Below are positions 34,460-43,805 of a stretch of DNA of 64,000 bases, piece after piece. The DNA is taken from assembly GCF_015330125.1 (NCBI RefSeq), contig NZ_JADDXR010000002.1:186001-250000 (forward strand), written 5' to 3'. A model generated the notes under the pieces. It had not been told where the DNA came from, did no database searches, and was given only the letters and a program-made list of their open reading frames with translations. This DNA is from Zobellia nedashkovskayae. GTDB taxonomy: Bacteria > Bacteroidota > Bacteroidia > Flavobacteriales > Flavobacteriaceae. The position numbers and the translations under genes were made by a program. The stretch's first letter is position 1. Each line of letters opens with the position of its first letter.

Positions 34460-34777
34460 TCATGAAGCTATATACCGAATTATATCAACAATATTTGTTG
34501 TTACTGCCAGAATAAAGCAAACAGAAATTAAAAAATTAATTAACAACCCTGATATTTTTCTGAAGGTATTAGGTTCCTTAATACCTTTTAATGATTTTAC
34601 AAGACCAATAATAGCTAACAAACCACTAACCAAAATTAGCAAACCAACCATAATTGATGTCGAATCCGTATTCTGTGTAACCTTAACTAATATTAAGGTT
34701 ATTGAAATCAAAGATAACCCCAGTGTTATGATTGCATACATAAACCCACCATGGGATTGACGGTTTGCTTTAGTCAT
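34460..34777 (-). CDS. Small membrane protein, function unknown
   Basis: 105 residues with three hydrophobic segments (YAIITLGLSLISITLILV, IMVGLLILVSGLLAIIGLV, LLINFLISVCFILAVTT). No motif is recognised. It follows pyrD on the same strand by 78 bp and might be cotranscribed with it, but nothing links them in function. Confidence 0.7.
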   Translation of the reverse strand: MTKANRQSHGGFMYAIITLGLSLISITLILVKVTQNTDSTSIMVGLLILVSGLLAIIGLVKSLKGIKEPNTFRKISGLLINFLISVCFILAVTTNIVDIIRYIAS

Positions 34778-34855
34778 TTTTCATTTGTAATTAATAGTTA
34801 CAAACATCTAATACAGCCTTAATATTGTATTCGATTTTAGCGCTACATTATCAGC

Positions 34856-35890
34856 TTACTTTTTCAAAATAGCCTTATTAATCCGTTTTATCAAACCTGG
34901 CCCTTCATATATAAAACCAGTATATAATTGAACAAGGTCTGCCCCTGCGTCTAGCTTCTCTAGAGCGTCTTCTTCAGAATGTATTCCGCCCACTCCAATT
35001 ATTGGAAAAGCTTTGTTGCTCTTTTCTGCCAAGAATCGGATTACTTCCGTACTTCTTTTAGTCAATGGTTTTCCGCTTAGTCCGCCCATTTCCTTCGTAA
35101 GCGATACTTCTGATTTTAAGTTTTTTCTTTCAATGGTTGTATTAGTAGCTATAACCCCATCAATTTTTGTATCGGCAACAATAGTAATGATATCCAACAA
35201 CTGGTCATCCGTAAGGTCTGGTGCAATTTTCAATAGAATAGGTTTTTCCTTCTTTTGTTTCTGCAAAGCCAAATTTGTATTTTCTTTTTTCAGTTCCAAC
35301 AAAAGAGCTGTCAAAGGTTCTTTGTCTTGAAGCTCCCGGAGTCCCGGAGTATTTGGAGAACTTACGTTGACCACAAAGTAATCTACATGATCAAAAAGTG
35401 CATTAAAACAGATTAGGTAATCCGAAACAGCATCTTCGTTAGGCGTAACTTTATTCTTGCCTATGTTACCTCCAATAAGCACTTTATGCTGTTTCTTTAA
35501 ACGTTCTACTGCATCCTCTACGCCCATATTATTGAAGCCCATACGATTCACAATAGCCTGATCAGGTTTCAACCTAAATAATCGCTTCTTAGGGTTTCCT
35601 GCCTGTGGCTTAGGTGTAAGCGTCCCTATTTCTATAAAACCAAAACCAAAGTTGGATAATTCATTATAGAGTTTAGCGTCTTTATCAAAACCAGCTGCTA
35701 AGCCTACCGGGTTTTTGAATTTAATACCAAAAACTTCCTTTTCCAACCGCGGGTCTTCTATGTTATATATAGCCTTGAACAAACCGGAAAAACCGATTTT
35801 ACAAAGAAAACGAACTAATGAAAAGGTTACATGGTGAGCTTTTTCCGCATCAAGCGAAAAAAGTAAGGGCTGAAGAATAGACTTATACAT
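34856..35890 (-). CDS. pyrD: Dihydroorotate dehydrogenase (quinone), class 2
   Basis: 344 residues. The enzyme oxidises dihydroorotate to orotate with membrane quinone, in pyrimidine synthesis. The N-terminal helix ([20 protein letters not shown]) is the membrane-binding segment of class 2. The FMN barrel shows [60 protein letters not shown] (catalytic Ser of class 2), and [19 protein letters not shown]. Length normal. A -7 box lies 21 bp upstream. Located alone apart from the small membrane gene downstream. Confidence 0.97.
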   Translation of the reverse strand: MYKSILQPLLFSLDAEKAHHVTFSLVRFLCKIGFSGLFKAIYNIEDPRLEKEVFGIKFKNPVGLAAGFDKDAKLYNELSNFGFGFIEIGTLTPKPQAGNPKKRLFRLKPDQAIVNRMGFNNMGVEDAVERLKKQHKVLIGGNIGKNKVTPNEDAVSDYLICFNALFDHVDYFVVNVSSPNTPGLRELQDKEPLTALLLELKKENTNLALQKQKKEKPILLKIAPDLTDDQLLDIITIVADTKIDGVIATNTTIERKNLKSEVSLTKEMGGLSGKPLTKRSTEVIRFLAEKSNKAFPIIGVGGIHSEEDALEKLDAGADLVQLYTGFIYEGPGLIKRINKAILKK

Positions 35891-35910
35891 GAAGGTGGGT
35901 GGTGTTTGCG

Positions 35911-35918
35911 CAAAAATA
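35911..35918 (-). promoter_or_regulatory. -7 promoter box for pyrD
   Basis: The minus strand reads TATTTTTG, 21 bp upstream of the pyrD ATG. A TTG at 35942-35944 is a somewhat distant -33 candidate. Confidence 0.45.
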
Positions 35919-36013
35919 CAAACTTACCCCAAGTAAGGGCACAACTTATCACTATTTTTAAAAATGAAAGAATGGAGTCTAACCGCAGAAATTAACCAGT
36001 ATACCGCTATCAA

Positions 36014-36451
36014 TTACTCTTCTATTCCGGGAATTCCGTAGATTTTAGGCTCTACTTTAATTGGTTGTCTTATAGCCTCATTACAAAGTTGAAGGTAACG
36101 CTCATATTGTTTAGCATTAAAAACAGAAAGAAGTTCTTTATCACTCTCGTAGGCTAAATCTAACTGCTGCTTCTGTAAAACTTTATACTTATCAGCTAAT
36201 TTAATAAGATCCTCTTCTGTACTTTGCGGATGTTCTGCCAATAATTTTTCAATTTGGTCTTCCGTACTTTTTGTTTTCACCTCAAGTTCCCCTTTCAAGG
36301 TTTCCATAATGGCTATTTGCTCCTCATTTAATTGAAAGATAGTTTTGATGGTTTCGCTGTTTTTACCACCTATATCTAATGTACAGTTTTGGGCATTTAC
36401 AACAGAAAAGAACATTAAAAATACTAGCAAACTATATAATTTTGGCAACAT
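36014..36451 (-). CDS. Small secreted helical protein, function unknown
   Basis: 145 residues from the ATG at 36451, which begins a clean signal peptide (MLPKLYSLLVFLMFFSVVNA). An in-frame start at 36478 would add nine residues before it. The mature part is charged and helical (TIFQLNEEQIAIMETLKGEL, KLADKYKVLQKQQLDLAYES, FNAKQYERYLQLCNEA). The Leu-x-x-x-Gln-rich helices and the Phe-x-x-x-Gln ending recall Spy/LTxxQ-type periplasmic chaperones, but the classic motif is missing. Possibly it acts on periplasmic proteins or metals; unproved. The downstream neighbour pyrD is on the same strand, 124 bp away. Confidence 0.75.
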   Translation of the reverse strand: MLPKLYSLLVFLMFFSVVNAQNCTLDIGGKNSETIKTIFQLNEEQIAIMETLKGELEVKTKSTEDQIEKLLAEHPQSTEEDLIKLADKYKVLQKQQLDLAYESDKELLSVFNAKQYERYLQLCNEAIRQPIKVEPKIYGIPGIEE

Positions 36452-36542
36452 ATATTTCTGTTTAAAATTTAATTCCATTTATATAAACAGCAATTTAAGT
36501 GAAAAATTATATTTCTTCTTTGAATGACATCTTTAAACAAAA

Positions 36543-36572
36543 ATAAAGGCTGCCTATTAGGACAGCCTTTAT
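36543..36572 (-). terminator. Terminator of the TonB receptor gene at 36596
   Basis: ATAAAGGCTG pairs with CAGCCTTTAT, with an inner CCTA/TAGG. On the minus strand a T-rich tract follows. A -7-like TATTTTTG (36538-36545) overlaps it and may start the next gene downstream. Confidence 0.8.
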
Positions 36573-36595
36573 CAATGAAATTTTGATTTTTTATT

Positions 36596-39460
36596 TTACT
36601 TAAGTGTGAAACTCACTCTTGCGAATAAGAATCGACCACCAATACCAAATTGTTGTGCTCTACGAGACCAATCAAAACGACCTGAACTTCTATTTCCAAA
36701 CTGCTCTTCTGCTCTGTCTGGGTAGATATCCAATAAATTGTTAGCTCCTAATGTAAGTGTTAAAGCATCCGTTGCCTTATACCCAATAGAAAGGTCTGTT
36801 ACTATCTTAGAACCAAAATCTTGTTGGTTGGCTATAACGGTAGTAGCTTCAGTAACCTCACCAAAATATACGTTTCTTAAGAACATAACCCATTTATCGG
36901 ACGTAAGACTATTTGAAAGATTAAGTTTCGTACGTGGTACGGCCTCTTCTAAATACACTCTACTATCTTCTGGAAAATAAGTATCTACAAGACCTGCATC
37001 TTCTAATACTTCTGATGAATTAATATCACCTATTTGATTCGTTTTAGATAACGTACCTGCTAAATCAGATTTCAATCTCCAGTTATCACTTAAGTTTGCT
37101 GTATGTGTAAGCACAATATCCAATCCACGAGACTCGGTGTTAATTGCATTGGCAAAGAAAGAAGCAGCGGTAGCATTGGCCTGACTTAACAAATTATCCA
37201 ATTCAGTTCCTGTACCCGGTCCTTCAAATTGACCTGTATACACTACTCTATCATTAATTTCTACATAATAACCATCTACAGTTAAGGTCAGGTTTGCATC
37301 TGGAATTTTGGCTGTAAATCCAACACTAACACTACTTGAAGTTTCTTCCTTCAATTCCGGAATACCCAAAAGCTTAGCAGCTCTACTATCATTGGCAAAA
37401 GTACCCACTTCTTGTGGATCACCATTTTGATCAAAAATAGTAGATGTAGAGTTAAAGTTTATCTGATGTAAAGAAGGTGCTCTAAAACCTGTATTGGCCG
37501 CAGCTCTAAGGTTTATATTATCATTGATTTTATAACGAGCAGCTAATTTAAAATTGATTGTTGAACCAAAATCGCTATAATTCTCAAAACGTGTAGCAAA
37601 GCTAGCTACGAACTTTTCTGAAAAATCTGCTTCTAAATCAACATAACCAGCAACACTACTACGGCCGCGAGATAATTCATTATTAGGACTAAATCCTGGG
37701 AAAACTTGTGACCCACCTGGTCTTCCATTTCCAAAGAAATCTTGTGATGCTTGTTGCGACGCTAATGTTATACGTTGCCCATCTGCAGTATATTGTGAAT
37801 ACGAAGCCTCTTCTCCTTGAACAATATCATAGTTTTCAACGCGATATTCCGCACCAAAAGCTACATTTAAACCAGACATAGCATCTTCAAAAAAGCGAGT
37901 TACGTCTAAATTAGCCGTATTCTGCGCAAAAGAAAATCCACCTGCATCAAAAATCGTAGGTGATGCATTTTGTAAAGAAGCGTTAAATGTGTTTCCAATG
38001 GTATACAGAAAAGAGTTTTTTCCGTAGGTGTTACTTAAGTCAACATCCCACTCATTGATCTTTCCTTTAATACCAACAGATAAAGACTTATCTTGAATAG
38101 TTGAATTAATTTCAGGTAAAAATCCGTTCATATACGCCGGTGTAAACGTTCTGCTTTGATTAGGCAAACGATAAAAACCTGCTGAATTACCAGTTCTAGA
38201 ACTGATACCCGCAAAAGAGTACACTTCCGTTCCGTTATCATCTAAGGGCAAGGAAAAGTTAGCAAAAATCCGTCCACCACGTAAGGCCGACTGACCAACT
38301 CTCATGTTGTAATCGCTTCGTTGTTGTCCTCTTGCGGCGAGTTCCGCTTCCGTAGCATCAGCAGATAAAATTGGCTGAAGCTCCGCTTTGGTAGTAGCTC
38401 CATTCAAATCTATTCCTGCTTGATTTGCATATTGAATAACATCCGTTACATCATCATCTAACAAATTAGTTAAATCATAACCATCACCATTAGCAAGTCT
38501 TTCAATTACATTATATTGATTAAAAACATCACCTTCCCACTCGTTCATTCTGCCATAAGGCTGACGAACATCAAAATCACCAGAAAGATTTAACAAACCT
38601 CCATTTTCTCCTAACGGAACTCCGTAACTAGCAGCAATGTTAGTTGTTGCTCCATCTACACCACCTGTTTGATCATTAGCGTTCTTAGAAAAATTGGCCC
38701 CTGTCGTAACTGACATATTTAGTTCATTAACACTTCTGTTCAAGACAATGTTGATAACCCCTGCTATGGCATCAGAACCATATTGGGCAGCTGCACCATC
38801 TCTTAAAACTTCAATACGCTGAATAGCCGCTGCTGGTATGGCATTTAAATCGGTACCAACACTACCACGTCCAAAAGTTCCGTTTACATTGATCAAAGAA
38901 GATGTATGTCTTCTTTTTCCATTAATCAGTACTAATACCTGATCAGGACCTAATCCTCTTAAAGAAGCTGGATCAACGTGGTCCGTACCATCTGAAATAG
39001 TCTGGGTGTTAGAAGTAAAAGAAGGTGCCACGTAATTCAAAATCTGATTTAAGTTTACCTGCGGGGCTACACTGTTCAGTTCTTTCATACTTATCACATC
39101 TACTGGAACCATGCTCTCAGTAGCTGTTCTATTAGGGTTACGTGAACCTATAATAATAACTTCTGACAAAGCTACGCCGGAAGAGAGCTGTATACTCATT
39201 CCGCCAGCTTCAGCAATAACTTCCTTCTTTTCATAACCAATATAAGAGACAACAAGCTTGTCTCCAACCTCAGCATTTATTGAAAATAAACCGTCAAAAT
39301 CTGTAGTGGAACCAGTGGTTGTTCCCTTAATTACCACTGAAGCGCCGGGTAGAGGGCCACCGTCTTCATCTAATACCGTACCCGATATTTGAGCACTGGC
39401 AATACCTATAACACTCAGGAAGAGTGCATAGCATAAAAAATACTGTTTTTTCATAATCAT
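36596..39460 (-). CDS. TonB-dependent outer-membrane receptor
   Basis: 954 residues. A signal peptide (YALFLSVIGIASA) is followed by a carboxypeptidase-regulatory-like domain (about 25-100), a plug (SLRGLGPDQVLVLINGKRRH, VLRDGAAAQYGSDAIAGVIN) and a barrel ending RVSFTLK. It is a close relative of the receptor at 8916, with nearly identical plug motifs, but no neighbour gene here hints at its substrate and there is no SusD partner. The first ATG (39460) or the next, at 39454 (MKKQ), could be the start; the difference does not affect the signal peptide. It stands alone, with its own terminator. Confidence 0.93.
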   Translation of the reverse strand: MIMKKQYFLCYALFLSVIGIASAQISGTVLDEDGGPLPGASVVIKGTTTGSTTDFDGLFSINAEVGDKLVVSYIGYEKKEVIAEAGGMSIQLSSGVALSEVIIIGSRNPNRTATESMVPVDVISMKELNSVAPQVNLNQILNYVAPSFTSNTQTISDGTDHVDPASLRGLGPDQVLVLINGKRRHTSSLINVNGTFGRGSVGTDLNAIPAAAIQRIEVLRDGAAAQYGSDAIAGVINIVLNRSVNELNMSVTTGANFSKNANDQTGGVDGATTNIAASYGVPLGENGGLLNLSGDFDVRQPYGRMNEWEGDVFNQYNVIERLANGDGYDLTNLLDDDVTDVIQYANQAGIDLNGATTKAELQPILSADATEAELAARGQQRSDYNMRVGQSALRGGRIFANFSLPLDDNGTEVYSFAGISSRTGNSAGFYRLPNQSRTFTPAYMNGFLPEINSTIQDKSLSVGIKGKINEWDVDLSNTYGKNSFLYTIGNTFNASLQNASPTIFDAGGFSFAQNTANLDVTRFFEDAMSGLNVAFGAEYRVENYDIVQGEEASYSQYTADGQRITLASQQASQDFFGNGRPGGSQVFPGFSPNNELSRGRSSVAGYVDLEADFSEKFVASFATRFENYSDFGSTINFKLAARYKINDNINLRAAANTGFRAPSLHQINFNSTSTIFDQNGDPQEVGTFANDSRAAKLLGIPELKEETSSSVSVGFTAKIPDANLTLTVDGYYVEINDRVVYTGQFEGPGTGTELDNLLSQANATAASFFANAINTESRGLDIVLTHTANLSDNWRLKSDLAGTLSKTNQIGDINSSEVLEDAGLVDTYFPEDSRVYLEEAVPRTKLNLSNSLTSDKWVMFLRNVYFGEVTEATTVIANQQDFGSKIVTDLSIGYKATDALTLTLGANNLLDIYPDRAEEQFGNRSSGRFDWSRRAQQFGIGGRFLFARVSFTLK

Positions 39461-39548
39461 AAGTTTGAGTTAATTCTATGAGAAGTTAACTAAATTTTAA
39501 GTTTTATGTAAGAAAAACACTAAAAATATAGTCTTAAAAAAATCTGCA

Positions 39549-39581
39549 TTTGTACCTTATAAGTCCTATTTTGTACTTTTG
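39549..39581 (+). promoter_or_regulatory. Promoter of pepT
   Basis: TTTG (39549-39552), a 21-nt spacer and TACTTTTG (39574-39581), 16 bp before the ATG. Confidence 0.65.
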
Positions 39582-39597
39582 ATTTAAAATCAGAATA

Positions 39598-40827
39598 ATG
39601 CAAAATATTATTGATCGCTTTTTAAAGTATATTAAAATTGATACCCAAAGCGACCCAAATTCCGAAACTACCCCTAGTACAGAAAAACAATGGCATTTAG
39701 CAGATTTGCTTGTTGAGGAATTATTGGAAATAGGAATGGAAGAAGTCTCCATTGATAATAAGGCATACATTACGGCTACATTACCCAGTAATATTAAAAC
39801 AGATGTTCCTACTATTGGTTTTATCTCTCATTTTGATACTTCACCAGATTTCTCAGGAACAAATGTTAACCCTCAAATAATTGAGGATTATGATGGAAAG
39901 GATATTGTTCTTAATGCACAGGAGAACATAGTACTTTCCCCAGATTATTTTGAAGATTTGTTACAATACAAAGGACAAACCTTAATTACAACAGACGGAA
40001 CAACATTACTTGGTGCTGATGACAAAGCAGGTATTACGGAAATTGTTACGGCAATGGAATACCTTATAAACCACCCAGAAATAAAACACGGTAAGATTAG
40101 GGTGGGTTTTACTCCCGATGAGGAAATAGGTCGTGGGGCACATCATTTTGATGTTGAGAAATTTGGAGCAGATTGGGCCTACACTATGGATGGAAGCCAA
40201 ATTGGCGAACTAGAATACGAGAACTTTAATGCTGCCAGTGCCAAAGTGGTCATTAAAGGTAGAAGCGTACACCCTGGTTACGCCAAAAATAAAATGGTGA
40301 ATGCTATAAGCATAGCCAGCGAATTTTTAGAAATCTTACCACCTGAAGAAACGCCTCAGAACACATCTGGTAGAGAAGGCTTTTTTCACGTGCATCATAT
40401 AAAAGGAGAAATAGAACATGCCGAATTTGAGCTAATTGTTCGTGATCATGACAAAACCTTTTTTGAAAATCGAAAACAATTGCTTCGTGATATTACCGAT
40501 AGACTTAACGATATTCATGGCAATTGCATAAGCATAGAAATAAAGGATCAGTATTTTAATATGCGTGAAAAGGTTGAACCTGTCTTTCATATTGTAGAAC
40601 TTGCAAAGGAAGCCATGGAAGCCATGCGTATTACGCCTATTATAAAACCCATACGTGGAGGAACGGATGGCTCACAACTAAGTTATATGGGGCTACCTTG
40701 CCCTAACATCTTTGCTGGTGGACATAATTTTCATGGAAAATATGAGTACGTCCCGGTAGAAAGCATGATAAAAGCCACAGAGGTTATTATTAAAATTTGT
40801 GAGTTAGAAGCTAAAAAGGCGGTATAA
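39598..40827 (+). CDS. pepT: Peptidase T (tripeptidase, M20 family)
   Basis: 409 residues. A cytoplasmic di-zinc aminopeptidase that removes the N-terminal residue of tripeptides. Visible are [13 protein letters not shown] (His and Asp Zn site), [12 protein letters not shown] (bridging Asp), [15 protein letters not shown] (catalytic Glu-Glu), [19 protein letters not shown], the dimerisation domain ([18 protein letters not shown]) and the C-terminal [13 protein letters not shown] with the last Zn-binding His. Length is standard. The YdeI-type gene follows by 50 bp on the same strand and could be cotranscribed. Confidence 0.97.
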   Translation: MQNIIDRFLKYIKIDTQSDPNSETTPSTEKQWHLADLLVEELLEIGMEEVSIDNKAYITATLPSNIKTDVPTIGFISHFDTSPDFSGTNVNPQIIEDYDGKDIVLNAQENIVLSPDYFEDLLQYKGQTLITTDGTTLLGADDKAGITEIVTAMEYLINHPEIKHGKIRVGFTPDEEIGRGAHHFDVEKFGADWAYTMDGSQIGELEYENFNAASAKVVIKGRSVHPGYAKNKMVNAISIASEFLEILPPEETPQNTSGREGFFHVHHIKGEIEHAEFELIVRDHDKTFFENRKQLLRDITDRLNDIHGNCISIEIKDQYFNMREKVEPVFHIVELAKEAMEAMRITPIIKPIRGGTDGSQLSYMGLPCPNIFAGGHNFHGKYEYVPVESMIKATEVIIKICELEAKKAV

Positions 40828-40877
40828 TAACAAATCCTTATCTTTAGGAAAGAGACTAAATAGAGGTCCACATTTCT

Positions 40878-41477
40878 ATGGATACATCTGAAAAAACAGA
40901 AGCTTATTACGCAGAAGAGCATCCTTTTAAAACGGGTATTGCTTTGCTGCGCGATTTAGCATTGAAAACAGATGTGGTAGAAACATACAAATGGAACTTT
41001 CCAACGTACACTATTAATAAGAAGAACGTTCTAGCTATTTGTAAATTCAAGAATCATTTTGGTATCTGGTTCTTTAACGGGGTCTTTCTAAGCGATCCAG
41101 AAAATATCCTCGAAAATGCACAAAAAGGAAAAACCCAAGCCATGCGTCATTGGAAGTTTTATTCTGAAAAAGATGTAGACCTTTTAAATGTTTCTGCATA
41201 CATCAATGAAGCTATCGAAAATCAAAAAAAGGGAGTTGAGTTAATTAGAGTTCCAAAAAAGAAAACAACAAGCGTTGTGGTTCCCATTGAATTGAAAGAC
41301 GCTTTTAACATTCACCCGAAAGCAAAAAGTGCTTTCAGAAAATTAACTCCTTACAAGCAAAAAGAATACACGGAATACATTGCGAGCGCAAAACGTGAGA
41401 AGACAAAAGTAAATAGGCTTGAAAAGATTTTACCGATGATTATTGACGGCAAAGGCCTAAATGATATGTACCGCTAG
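40878..41477 (+). CDS. YdeI/OmpD-associated-type protein with DUF1801 domain
   Basis: 199 residues. The N-terminal half (about 15-125) fits DUF1801 (YKWNFPTYTINKKNVLAICK, HFGIWFFNGVFLSD, MRHWKFYSEKDVD), a small YjbR/YdhG-like fold. The C-terminal part (about 135-199) has the bacteriocin-protection YdeI motif (IELKDAFNIHPKAKSAFRKL, YKQKEYTEYIASAKREKTK, RLEKILPMI). The function is not settled for the family. No signal peptide. It follows pepT and ends in a shared convergent terminator. Confidence 0.88.
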   Translation: MDTSEKTEAYYAEEHPFKTGIALLRDLALKTDVVETYKWNFPTYTINKKNVLAICKFKNHFGIWFFNGVFLSDPENILENAQKGKTQAMRHWKFYSEKDVDLLNVSAYINEAIENQKKGVELIRVPKKKTTSVVVPIELKDAFNIHPKAKSAFRKLTPYKQKEYTEYIASAKREKTKVNRLEKILPMIIDGKGLNDMYR

Positions 41478-41478
41478 A

Positions 41479-41518
41479 AAAGCTTCCAAATTCTTATTTA
41501 CAAAAACCTGGAAGCTTT
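41479..41518. terminator. Terminator between the YdeI-type gene and the convergent oxidoreductase gene
   Basis: AAAGCTTCCA (41479-41488) pairs with TGGAAGCTTT (41509-41518), loop 20 nt; T-rich sequence follows on the plus strand. Confidence 0.75.
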
Positions 41519-41524
41519 CTTTTA

Positions 41525-42874
41525 TTATAACATAGGTAGTTTCCAATTATTTTGATAGTTGGCCGTAATCAGCTTATTAGCATCTTCCTCTTTAAACTTA
41601 CCAGATGCTGCATCCCAATAAATACGATTACCTGTTTTAAAAGCCACATTACCCATGTGCGATACCAATGCCGCGTCATACCCCACTTTAATAGGTGCAT
41701 TAAGCTTGGTATTATCTCTACTCTTTACCGCTTCTATAAAGTTTTCTGTATGCAAATCCAAACCGCTAGCGTCACCCTTATTATAAGAAACTGCTTCCAT
41801 TTTAGGGGTTCCTTTTTTGCCCCAACCCGCAAATTCTTCTTCAGGTATTACTTCCCAACCGTTGCGGTCTACTACAAGAGTTCCGTTATTTCCAATAAAA
41901 GCAATACCATGGTTACGACCGTAATTCCCGCCATCTATTCCCGTAGCGTGCTCCCAAAGAATTGAAAAGCCATCATACTCATAAACGGTCTGTAAAGTAT
42001 CAGGAGTTTCAGAAGCATCTTCAGGATACGCGAATTTTCCACCTAATGCCATTACAGATTTAGGGGTTCCTGCTTTCATTCCGTATAAAGCATAATCCAA
42101 CAAATGCACACCCCAGTCCGTCATTAATCCCCCTGCATAATCCCAAAACCATCGGAAATTAAAATGAAACCGATTTGCATTAAAAGCACGCTCTGGAGCA
42201 GGACCCAACCACATTTTATAATCTACACCTTCTGGAGCTACGGAATCTGAAACTATAGGTACAGGTTTCATCCAACCTTGATAGGCCCAAGCTTTTGCCA
42301 AGCGTATATTTCCCAATTTACCGGAATGCACAAAATTAATAGCATCTACAAAATGAGGTTGACTACGCTGCCATTGTCCAACTTGTACCATACGGTCGCT
42401 GGAGCTTACGTAATTCAGCATTATATTAGATTCCTGAATAGAGTTTGCTATTGGTTTCTCACAATAAACGTCCTTTCCTGCCATGAGAGCATCAGTCAGT
42501 TGTAGACAATGCCAGTGGTCTGGCGTTCCAATAATTACTACATCAATATCTTTATTCTCTAATAACTTACGATAATCCCGATACCATAAGGGCTTTTTGA
42601 TTCCTGCTTTTTCGAGGTCTGCAGTTCTTGTTTGGAGTACAGCTTCATCTATATCGCAAAGCGCAATCACGTTTGTTTCGCTCATCTTCAACATTGAAGT
42701 CAAATCACTAAAACCCATTCCCTTACAACCAATCAACCCAACGTTAATCCGATCATTAGGACCTACGCGTTTCCGCATAGTAGCTAAAAGCTCCATTGGA
42801 AATAAAAATGCGGCACTGGATCCTGCTAAGGCCAATGAACTTTTTTTGATAAAGTTTCTTCTATTTTGGTACAT
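41525..42874 (-). CDS. Tat-exported Gfo/Idh/MocA-family oxidoreductase
   Basis: 449 residues. The N-terminus (QNRRNFIKKSSLALAGSSAA) is a clear twin-arginine signal (RRNFIKK), so the folded protein is exported with its cofactor. The Rossmann domain (INVGLIGCKGMGFSDL) and the CEKPIA motif are those of the Gfo/Idh/MocA family, which oxidise or rearrange sugars with bound NAD(P). The C-terminal domain (MKPVPIVSD, RWFWDYAGGLMTDWGVHLLD) is typical of the secreted Bacteroidota subgroup. The substrate, probably a sugar or sugar acid, cannot be assigned. It stands alone. A similar export signal occurs on the aminotransferase at 12429. Confidence 0.93.
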   Translation of the reverse strand: MYQNRRNFIKKSSLALAGSSAAFLFPMELLATMRKRVGPNDRINVGLIGCKGMGFSDLTSMLKMSETNVIALCDIDEAVLQTRTADLEKAGIKKPLWYRDYRKLLENKDIDVVIIGTPDHWHCLQLTDALMAGKDVYCEKPIANSIQESNIMLNYVSSSDRMVQVGQWQRSQPHFVDAINFVHSGKLGNIRLAKAWAYQGWMKPVPIVSDSVAPEGVDYKMWLGPAPERAFNANRFHFNFRWFWDYAGGLMTDWGVHLLDYALYGMKAGTPKSVMALGGKFAYPEDASETPDTLQTVYEYDGFSILWEHATGIDGGNYGRNHGIAFIGNNGTLVVDRNGWEVIPEEEFAGWGKKGTPKMEAVSYNKGDASGLDLHTENFIEAVKSRDNTKLNAPIKVGYDAALVSHMGNVAFKTGNRIYWDAASGKFKEEDANKLITANYQNNWKLPML

Positions 42875-42936
42875 CGTTCAAGTTGTTTTGTTCAGAAGAT
42901 GAATATACTAATTTACGGTAGCACGAGACCAAAAAA

Positions 42937-42964
42937 AAACACCGCTAACTGCTTAGCGGTGTTT
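42937..42964 (-). terminator. Terminator of the nusB-DUF1573-yajC operon
   Basis: AAACACCGCTAA (42937-42948), 4-nt loop, TTAGCGGTGTTT (42953-42964), perfect 12-bp stem. On the minus strand a T-run follows, 22 bp after the yajC stop. Confidence 0.95.
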
Positions 42965-42985
42965 TAAATTACTGATTATGTACAG

Positions 42986-43273
42986 TTATTTCTTTTCGGG
43001 AGTGTTCAATTTTTTGCTCATTTCCATAGAAATGGAAGAACGATCAAATTTTAATTTACCAGCCATAGTTTCTAGTATGCAAGAAAAATCACTATCGTTA
43101 AGATCCATGATCTTGCCGTGCAAACCACTTTTTGTAACTACCCTATCGCCTCTTTTTAATTCAGCTGCGAATTTCTTTTCATCTTTCTGGCGTTTCATTT
43201 GAGGACGTATCATAAAGAAATACGCTACCACAAAAATCAAAATCATCGGAAGAAACTGTCCTATATCACCCAT
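42986..43273 (-). CDS. yajC: Preprotein translocase accessory subunit YajC
   Basis: 95 residues. YajC associates with SecDF in the inner membrane to aid protein export. A single membrane helix (LPMILIFVVAYFFMIRPQMK) is followed by a cytoplasmic domain (FAAELKRGDRVVTKSGLHGK, with RGDRVVTKSGLHG diagnostic). It is the last gene of the nusB-DUF1573-yajC run, 22 bp after DUF1573. Confidence 0.95.
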   Translation of the reverse strand: MGDIGQFLPMILIFVVAYFFMIRPQMKRQKDEKKFAAELKRGDRVVTKSGLHGKIMDLNDSDFSCILETMAGKLKFDRSSISMEMSKKLNTPEKK

Positions 43274-43295
43274 ATTTTAAATATATAATCTATTG

Positions 43296-43766
43296 TTATT
43301 TTGTTGGTCCTACTGGAGCAGCTCCTTTAGGGTTCACAAATGCCTTAATACGTAATTGTTCAGTACCTTTTTCAGTATTAGCATTTACAGTAATTGTTTT
43401 AGTTATTTGGTTCTGTCCAGATCCATTAAACTTAACAACCAACTCTCCTGTAGCACCAGGTGCAATAGGATCTTTTGGTGGGTTAGGAACCGTACAACCA
43501 CAAGAACTTGTTGCGTTAGTAATTATTAATGGAGCATTACCCGTATTTGTAAACATAAAAACAGTCTCCTGTGGAGTACCTTGTTCTATTGTACCAAAAT
43601 CGTGCTCTGCTTTCTCAAACTCCATTACTGGAATTTGTTTACCAGCTTCATCACGTTGTGCAGCTTCGACTACATTATCTGTTTTTACTTTACTAGACGC
43701 GTTTTCTTTACATGAAACGAACGCCATAAGTGAACACATGCTCAAGGCAAAAAATGTTTTTCTCAT
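43296..43766 (-). CDS. DUF1573 lipoprotein
   Basis: 156 residues. Lipoprotein signal (SMCSLMAFVSC, Cys19). The DUF1573 domain (EKAEHDFGTIEQG, FMFTNTGNAPLIITNATSSC, GCTVPNPPKDPIAPGATGEL) is an Ig-like fold with a conserved Ser-Cys-Gly-Cys turn. The role is unknown. It lies 39 bp after nusB and 22 bp before yajC; this gene order is widespread in Flavobacteriia as I recall. It probably faces the periplasm. Confidence 0.92.
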   Translation of the reverse strand: MRKTFFALSMCSLMAFVSCKENASSKVKTDNVVEAAQRDEAGKQIPVMEFEKAEHDFGTIEQGTPQETVFMFTNTGNAPLIITNATSSCGCTVPNPPKDPIAPGATGELVVKFNGSGQNQITKTITVNANTEKGTEQLRIKAFVNPKGAAPVGPTK

Positions 43767-43805
43767 ATCTCTAACTTTAATTTGGGGTAAAATTAATCAA
43801 TTATT